Of a stretch of 7,456 nt of DNA, positions 5,925 to 7,456 are shown piece by piece. The position numbers were made by a program, and so were the translations under genes. Source of the stretch: an uncultured Oscillospiraceae bacterium. Lineage in GTDB: Bacteria > Bacillota > Clostridia > Oscillospirales > Ruminococcaceae. Within the stretch, counting starts at the first letter, position 1, and each line of letters starts with the position of its first letter. The notes under the pieces were generated by a model, which was not told where the DNA came from, did no database searches, and worked only from the letters and a program-made list of their open reading frames with translations. The stretch is from the NCBI GenBank assembly GCA_958427155.1, contig CAUABB010000071.1, positions 1 through 7,456 of the forward strand. Direction: 5' to 3'.

Positions 5925-6134
5925 ATGAAGCTGTTTGGTGAACATATTGAACCGGCCTGTGAGTACTGCGAAAACGGCACTAAAACATCTGATGGCCAGA
6001 TGGTTTTGTGTATTAAAAACGGGGTTGTTGCTCCTTTTTACCACTGTAAAAAATATATTTATTCTCCTCTTCTACGAGTTCCGAAAAAGAACGCTGTAAT
6101 TCCGAAGTTCAACAAAAAAGACTTTATGTATTAA
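5925..6134 (+). CDS. Conserved small four-cysteine protein, function unknown
   Basis: This is a 69-residue protein with no membrane segment or signal peptide. It has four cysteines: C12 and C15 in ACEYC, C29 in VLCIKNG and C41 in YHCKK, that is CxxC-x13-C-x11-C. The pattern suggests a small zinc-binding or iron-sulfur fold. The start MKLFGEHIEP and the basic end 'YSPLLRVPKKN...FNKKDF' resemble short hypothetical proteins I remember from Ruminococcaceae-like genomes, with 'Y.PL.RVP' conserved; I cannot name a family with certainty. ATG 5925 is chosen because GGGGGAA ends seven bases before it; the ATG at 5910 overlaps that site and adds only five residues. It lies between a sporulation gene and mrnC with short gaps, so it is probably co-transcribed. 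Real coding is supported by the ribosome binding site and spacing; function is not inferred. Confidence 0.8.
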   Translation: MKLFGEHIEPACEYCENGTKTSDGQMVLCIKNGVVAPFYHCKKYIYSPLLRVPKKNAVIPKFNKKDFMY

Positions 6135-6142
6135 AAATAAGG

Positions 6143-6559
6143 TTGTGGTTTACTATTAATTTATTTGAAAGCAACTTTGAAAATCCTCAACAACTCAGCC
6201 CCTTGGTTCTGGCTTTTGTGGGTGATGCCGTTTATGGGCTTCTTGTACGTGAGCGTGTTGTTTCCATTGCAAATACCTCAGTCGGAAAACTGCATCGAAG
6301 ATCGGTAAAATATGTTAGCGCAAAAGCACAGGCCGCTTTTATGGATCGTCTCGAGAGTGTTTTAACAGAAGATGAGGATCGGATTTACAAACGCGGGCGT
6401 AATGCCGCTGTTAATTCCATCCCCAAAAACGCCAATGTGGCGGATTATCACAAAGCTACAGGTTTTGAAGCTTTGTTCGGATTTCTTTATTTGTCAAATC
6501 AGCACGAACGAATTAAGTATTTATTTGATCTTATCTGGGATACAATAGAAATAGGTTGA
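6143..6559 (+). CDS. mrnC: Mini-ribonuclease 3
   Basis: Mini-III is a dimeric, magnesium-dependent double-strand RNase with an RNase III catalytic domain but no RNA-binding domain; in Bacillus it matures the ends of 23S rRNA. The 138-residue protein has the usual length. LAFVGDAVYGLLVRERV (23-39) holds the catalytic Asp28, KRGRNAAVNSIPKNA (83-97) is the conserved basic loop, and YHKATGFEALFGFLYL (102-117) carries the metal-binding Glu109. The start is unclear: TTG 6143 directly touches its only purine-rich stretch (AAGG), and no ATG or GTG is in frame before the conserved domain. An ATT at 6155, opening INLFESNF, is better placed. The gene is usually found beside cysS and rlmB; here it follows the four-cysteine gene by a few bases and precedes a YitT gene. 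Family assignment is secure. Confidence 0.94.
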   Translation: MWFTINLFESNFENPQQLSPLVLAFVGDAVYGLLVRERVVSIANTSVGKLHRRSVKYVSAKAQAAFMDRLESVLTEDEDRIYKRGRNAAVNSIPKNANVADYHKATGFEALFGFLYLSNQHERIKYLFDLIWDTIEIG

Positions 6560-6584
6560 TTTTATAAGTGTGAGGTGTCCGCTT

Positions 6585-7448
6585 TTGAAAAAGCTATGGA
6601 CAGCATCCTATTTTATTGATATCCTTTTTATTTTTGTTGGAACTGGTATTTACGCGTTCGGTATCTATGCCTTTACTGCGCCAAATCAGATTGCACCCGG
6701 AGGATTGACGGGAATCGCAACGGTTATTAATGCCTTTACCGGTTTTAAAATTGGTACTTTGGTTACCCTGTTCAATATTCCCCTGCTCCTATTGGGGTTT
6801 AAGACATTAGGAAAGCGTTTTATTTTTAACACACTTCTTTCCACTGTCTTTTTTAATCTTCAGGTAGATTATTTATACCCGCTTCTTCCAGTTTATAAAG
6901 GAAATTTGATTCTAGCCTCTATCTTTGGCGGGCTTTTAATTGGTCTTGGATTGGCAATTGTATTTATGCGGGGAGGATCAACAGGTGGAATAGATATTAT
7001 CAGTAAATCTATTCAGATCCGTTACCCTCATATTAGTCTGGGGAAAATTGTTTTTGCTACCGACTTGATTGTTATCACCATTGCGGCTCTTTCTTTCAAA
7101 AGTATAGAATCGGCGCTTTATGCGGTAGTAGCCATGTTTGTTTCCTCCAAAGCGATTGATGCACTTCTTTATGGAAGCAAAGTAGGAAAAATGATTCTGA
7201 TTGTTTCGGAACGAAGTAGTGATATTGCTAAATTAATTGTTAACGATCTTTCACGAGGTTGTACAGTCCTCAATGGCCATGGAGCATATACAGGAGAACG
7301 CAAGGAAGTGCTAATTTGTGCCTGTAAAGATGCTGAATTTTACGATTTAAAGCATATTGTAAAACGAATTGATCCCAACGCGTTTATTGTTGTAACAGAA
7401 GCCGGAGAAGTTTTCGGTGAAGGTTTCAGTCAAATCGAGAGTCGTTAA
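6585..7448 (+). CDS. YitT-family membrane protein (DUF161 + DUF2179)
   Basis: This 287-residue membrane protein matches the YitT family, of unknown transport or sensing role. The N-terminal part has five to six hydrophobic segments at about 9-30, 43-70, 85-100, 107-127, 150-170 and 173-190. It includes the conserved APGGLTGIA (37-45) and RGGSTGGIDIIS (129-140). A soluble C-terminal DUF2179 domain (about 200-280) carries GCTVLNGHGAYTG and the KEVLIC strand, a fold also seen alone and suspected of ligand binding. I choose TTG 6585, seven bases after a good GAGGTG; the GTG at 6570 has no proper ribosome binding site and adds five residues including an unlikely Pro/Cys. It begins 25 bases after mrnC and ends eight bases before the window edge, so its terminator is not visible. 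Bacteria often hold several YitT paralogues, so no specific symbol is given. Confidence 0.92.
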   Translation: MKKLWTASYFIDILFIFVGTGIYAFGIYAFTAPNQIAPGGLTGIATVINAFTGFKIGTLVTLFNIPLLLLGFKTLGKRFIFNTLLSTVFFNLQVDYLYPLLPVYKGNLILASIFGGLLIGLGLAIVFMRGGSTGGIDIISKSIQIRYPHISLGKIVFATDLIVITIAALSFKSIESALYAVVAMFVSSKAIDALLYGSKVGKMILIVSERSSDIAKLIVNDLSRGCTVLNGHGAYTGERKEVLICACKDAEFYDLKHIVKRIDPNAFIVVTEAGEVFGEGFSQIESR

Positions 7449-7456
7449 ATTCCGGA

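Noticed and set aside
5844..6044. Open minus-strand frame opposite the four-cysteine gene
   Set aside because: It is antisense to a gene with a strong ribosome binding site and has no credible start signal of its own.
1..7456. CRISPR arrays, tRNA or rRNA genes, insertion sequences, phage or defence genes
   Set aside because: No regularly spaced repeats, cloverleaf-like sequences, transposase motifs or terminal repeats were seen; nearly all DNA is accounted for by conserved core genes.

Overview
The window looks like a chromosomal segment of an AT-rich, endospore-forming member of the Bacillota, probably class Clostridia (Oscillospirales/Eubacteriales-like). The reasons are the sporulation genes yqfC, yqfD and a ylbJ-type gene, the gene order yqfC-yqfD-phoH-ybeY-dgkA-era, a Mini-RNase III (mrnC), GGAGG-type ribosome binding sites and many TTG/GTG starts. 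I see no transposase, phage gene, CRISPR array, rRNA or tRNA.

Layout. Two gene groups diverge from about position 4620. The minus-strand group runs leftward: yqfC (4235-4522) and yqfD (3042-4217), then a palindrome that looks like both a terminator and an extended -10 promoter (2967-3025), then phoH (2021-2951, broken), ybeY (1512-2018), dgkA (1040-1534), era (127-1017), and the first 12 codons of a small YqzL-like gene at the left edge. This is the known Bacillus order yqfC-yqfD-phoH-pgpH-ybeY-dgkA-cdd-era-yqzL without pgpH and cdd. The plus-strand group runs rightward: a ylbJ-like sporulation membrane protein (4773-5897), a 69-residue four-cysteine protein (5925-6134), mrnC (about 6143-6559) and a YitT-family membrane protein (6585-7448). 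Gaps are about 30 bases or less, so these four are probably co-transcribed.

Function. YqfC, YqfD and the YlbJ-like protein are expected to act in the mother cell during spore formation. PhoH, YbeY, Era and MrnC belong to RNA and ribosome maturation (ATPase, 16S rRNA endonuclease, 30S assembly GTPase, 23S rRNA processing). DgkA supplies lipid phosphates such as undecaprenyl phosphate for the envelope.

Main points for a second look. (1) phoH is split: an N-terminal KH-like segment and an intact ATPase segment lie in different frames, with an apparent internal deletion of about 29 bases. (2) Two candidate sigma-E promoters sit back to back with overlapping -35 elements between yqfC and ylbJ. 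(3) A perfect 13-bp inverted repeat before phoH carries an extended -10 sequence on both strands and a T-tract on one. (4) The four-cysteine protein is uncharacterised. Most of the window is conserved core sequence; I found no convincing evidence of a wholly new system.
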